Part shown: positions 62,576 to 64,000 of the stretch, piece by piece | How the letters are laid out: each line of letters opens with the position of its first letter | Numbering within the stretch: the stretch's first letter is position 1 | Assembly: GCA_030674185.1 (NCBI GenBank) | Contig: CM060307.1 | Coordinates: 58,088,981 to 58,152,980 of the forward strand | DNA: 64,000 nt | Direction of reading: 5' to 3' | DNA from: Monoplex corrugatus | Taxonomy: Eukaryota; Mollusca; Gastropoda; Littorinimorpha; Ranellidae | The notes under the pieces: generated by a model | The model's input: the letters and a program-made list of their open reading frames with translations, nothing else | Told to the model about the DNA's origin: nothing | Databases searched by the model: none | Program-made: the position numbers and the translations under genes

Positions 62576-63603
62576 TCAATATCGCGTGTGTCCGCCCCGA
62601 GCCTGGATGCATGCTTCACAGCGCCGATGCATCGACCCCACAAGGGTACGGAGTGTGTCCTGAGGGATGGCCGCCCACTCGATCTGCAGGATGTCGACCA
62701 GCCTGGCCAGGGTGCCCGGTGGGGGTGGTTGTCCCTGATGCGCCTCCCGAGCACATCCCAGAGGTGTTCAATTGGGTTCAGGTCAGGTGAGCACGCTGGC
62801 CAGGCCATACGGACGACTTCATGCTGCTCCAGGAAGTCGGTCACAAGGCGTGCTCGATGCGCAGGTGCATTGTCGTCCTGGAAGATGGCGCCTTGACCAA
62901 GGTCCACAAGCGCAGGCAGTGCCACGGCCGCCAGAACCTCGTCCCGGTACCGGACCCCGTTCAGGATGCCGTCAATGGGGAGCAGGGGGGTCCGGGTACC
63001 ACGGCTCATGCCACCCCACACCATCACCGACCCGCCGCCGTACCGGTTATGCTCTTGGACAGTGGCGTCAGCGAACCTCTCCCCTTGACGTCGCCACACC
63101 CGAGCCCGGCCATCGTTAAAGGTCAGGGTGAACCTGGACTCATCCGAAAACAAGACCCGGGCCCACTGTTGCCTTGTCCAGGTCACGTGCTCCCTGGCCC
63201 AGGTCATGCGGCGCACTCTGTTGACCGGTGACAGCACGGGTCGGACGGCCGGTCTCCGTGACCTCAAGTTTGCCTCATGTAGCCGTCTTCTCACCGTGCT
63301 GCAGCTGATGTTAGCACCTGTTGCGTCCCTCAGCTGACCCCTCAAGGTCACCGCAGTGGATGCCCTTTCCCTCAGGACGGAGCGGGCAAGGTAGCGGTCT
63401 TGCTGTCTTGTCGTTACTCTGGGTCGACCCGTGTGACGCCTTTCCTGGACTGCTCCAGTCTCATTGAAGCGCTCCAGCAGTCTCTGGATTGTGGAATGCG
63501 ACACTTCAAGTCGTCTAGCAACTTCCCGCTGCGCTAGGCCTTCATCAAGCAGAGCGAGGGCTCTCCCCCGCTGCTCATCCGTCATCCGTCGTCTTGCAAG
63601 CAT
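62576..63603 (-). pseudogene. Tc1-like (DD34E) transposase, one frameshift
   Basis: The - strand frame starts MLARRRMTDEQRGRALALLD. An N-terminal helix-turn-helix region (about residues 8-110, with GRPR at 59-62) precedes the catalytic domain. The catalytic residues are D154 in VLFSDESRF, D244 in FQDDNAPAH and E279 in SPDLNPIEHLW, with 34 residues between the last two. Near residue 294, at a C5/G5 run (about 62719-62726), the frame shifts. The expected C-terminus continues in another frame to a stop at 62576-62578, about 342 codons in all, the usual family length. The unshifted frame runs on to 62368 with unrelated sequence. It is intronless and GC-rich against AT-rich flanks, so a young insertion. 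No terminal inverted repeats were found. A single indel in a homopolymer could be mutation or sequencing error. Confidence 0.88.
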
Positions 63604-64000
63604 GGTTAAAACGAACCAAGAACGAGTCCTTTTTATCCTCGTCTGCGGGCAACTTTGGCTGGAGTAGTGTTCAAAAAGGGCTTGCCTTGCACGTGCAAAG
63701 CGAATTTTGTCGCTACCTTGCCTGCGTCGTCAGAGAGACCCTGCTGAAGATTCGACAATTTCGTGTGGAAATTGTCTTCCTTGGGCCGCCCATTGCAAAT
63801 CGGCAAATCCCCAAACACGTGCCAAAAGGAAACTGCAATGTTGTCTGAGCTCTTATCCATTCAGTTACGGCAACGAATTGGAGAAAAGAGTAAGAGAAAA
63901 TAGGTTATTTCTCCTTTCAAAAATTGACTCAAAAACGTTCCTGGCCCTTCAATAATGACGTGTAGTATATTTCAACCAGATGAAAATAGTTCATCTCAAC
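63604..64000. other. Flank of the transposase, no gene recognised
   Basis: Moderate-GC sequence up to about 63860, perhaps the rest of the Tc1-like element, then AT-rich DNA. No inverted match to the other flank was found by eye. Confidence 0.3.

Noticed and set aside
62360..64000. Terminal inverted repeats of the Tc1-like element
   Set aside because: I compared both flanks by eye and found only short A/T-rich coincidences.

Overview
This is eukaryotic (metazoan) DNA. It holds intron-split genes with GT/AG junctions, dense microsatellites, tRNA-derived SINEs, decayed non-LTR retrotransposons, MITEs and a Tc1-like transposase. A complete BBS5 gene means an animal with cilia. The repeat types (tRNA-headed SINEs, an RTE-like LINE with a GAT-repeat tail, and repeats resembling ones I know from gastropods and other marine invertebrates) suggest a mollusc, probably a gastropod. 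The species cannot be fixed from sequence alone.

Layout. (1) 1-23.6 kb, + strand: the 3' part of a large coiled-coil protein gene. Three long exons (94-951, 3270-4154, 6983 to about 7571) are followed by four short ones ending at a TAA at 23570-23572. The last 40 residues resemble a GRIP/GRAB-type Golgi-targeting tail, so the product is probably a golgin-like tether. Its 10.4-kb intron 3 is full of repeats, including a GC-rich, hairpin-rich tandem block fused to a LINE 3' end. (2) 23.6-30.7 kb: no gene recognised; it holds a TTAA-flanked MITE and repeat debris. (3) 30.7-45.9 kb, - strand: BBS5, 12 exons, 339 codons, every intron phase consistent. Its introns hold two decayed LINEs, a 0.6-kb element with perfect 31-bp terminal inverted repeats, and long CA/GT tracts. 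(4) 46-55.4 kb: no gene recognised; repeats and a 1.1-kb LINE reverse-transcriptase fragment. (5) 55.4-60.6 kb, - strand: three exons that are a diverged second copy of the golgin-like gene's last three exons, with two identical exon lengths, the same intron phases and the same order. Its 5' part lies beyond the window. The two tails lie in inverted orientation on either side of BBS5. (6) 62.6-63.6 kb, - strand: a Tc1-like (DD34E) transposase with one frameshift.

BBS5 is a subunit of the BBSome ciliary trafficking complex. The coiled-coil genes look like Golgi or vesicle tethers. Their adjacency to BBS5 is a fact of the sequence; any functional link is speculation. The main observations for a second look are the inverted paralogous tail, the over-represented palindrome TAGGCCTA (19 copies, 16 of them between 12 and 34.3 kb), the hairpin-rich block at 8.56-10.3 kb, a tRNA-5S rRNA composite element at 6.5 kb, and a 12-copy 63-bp array in which every unit carries splice-donor-like and splice-acceptor-like motifs.
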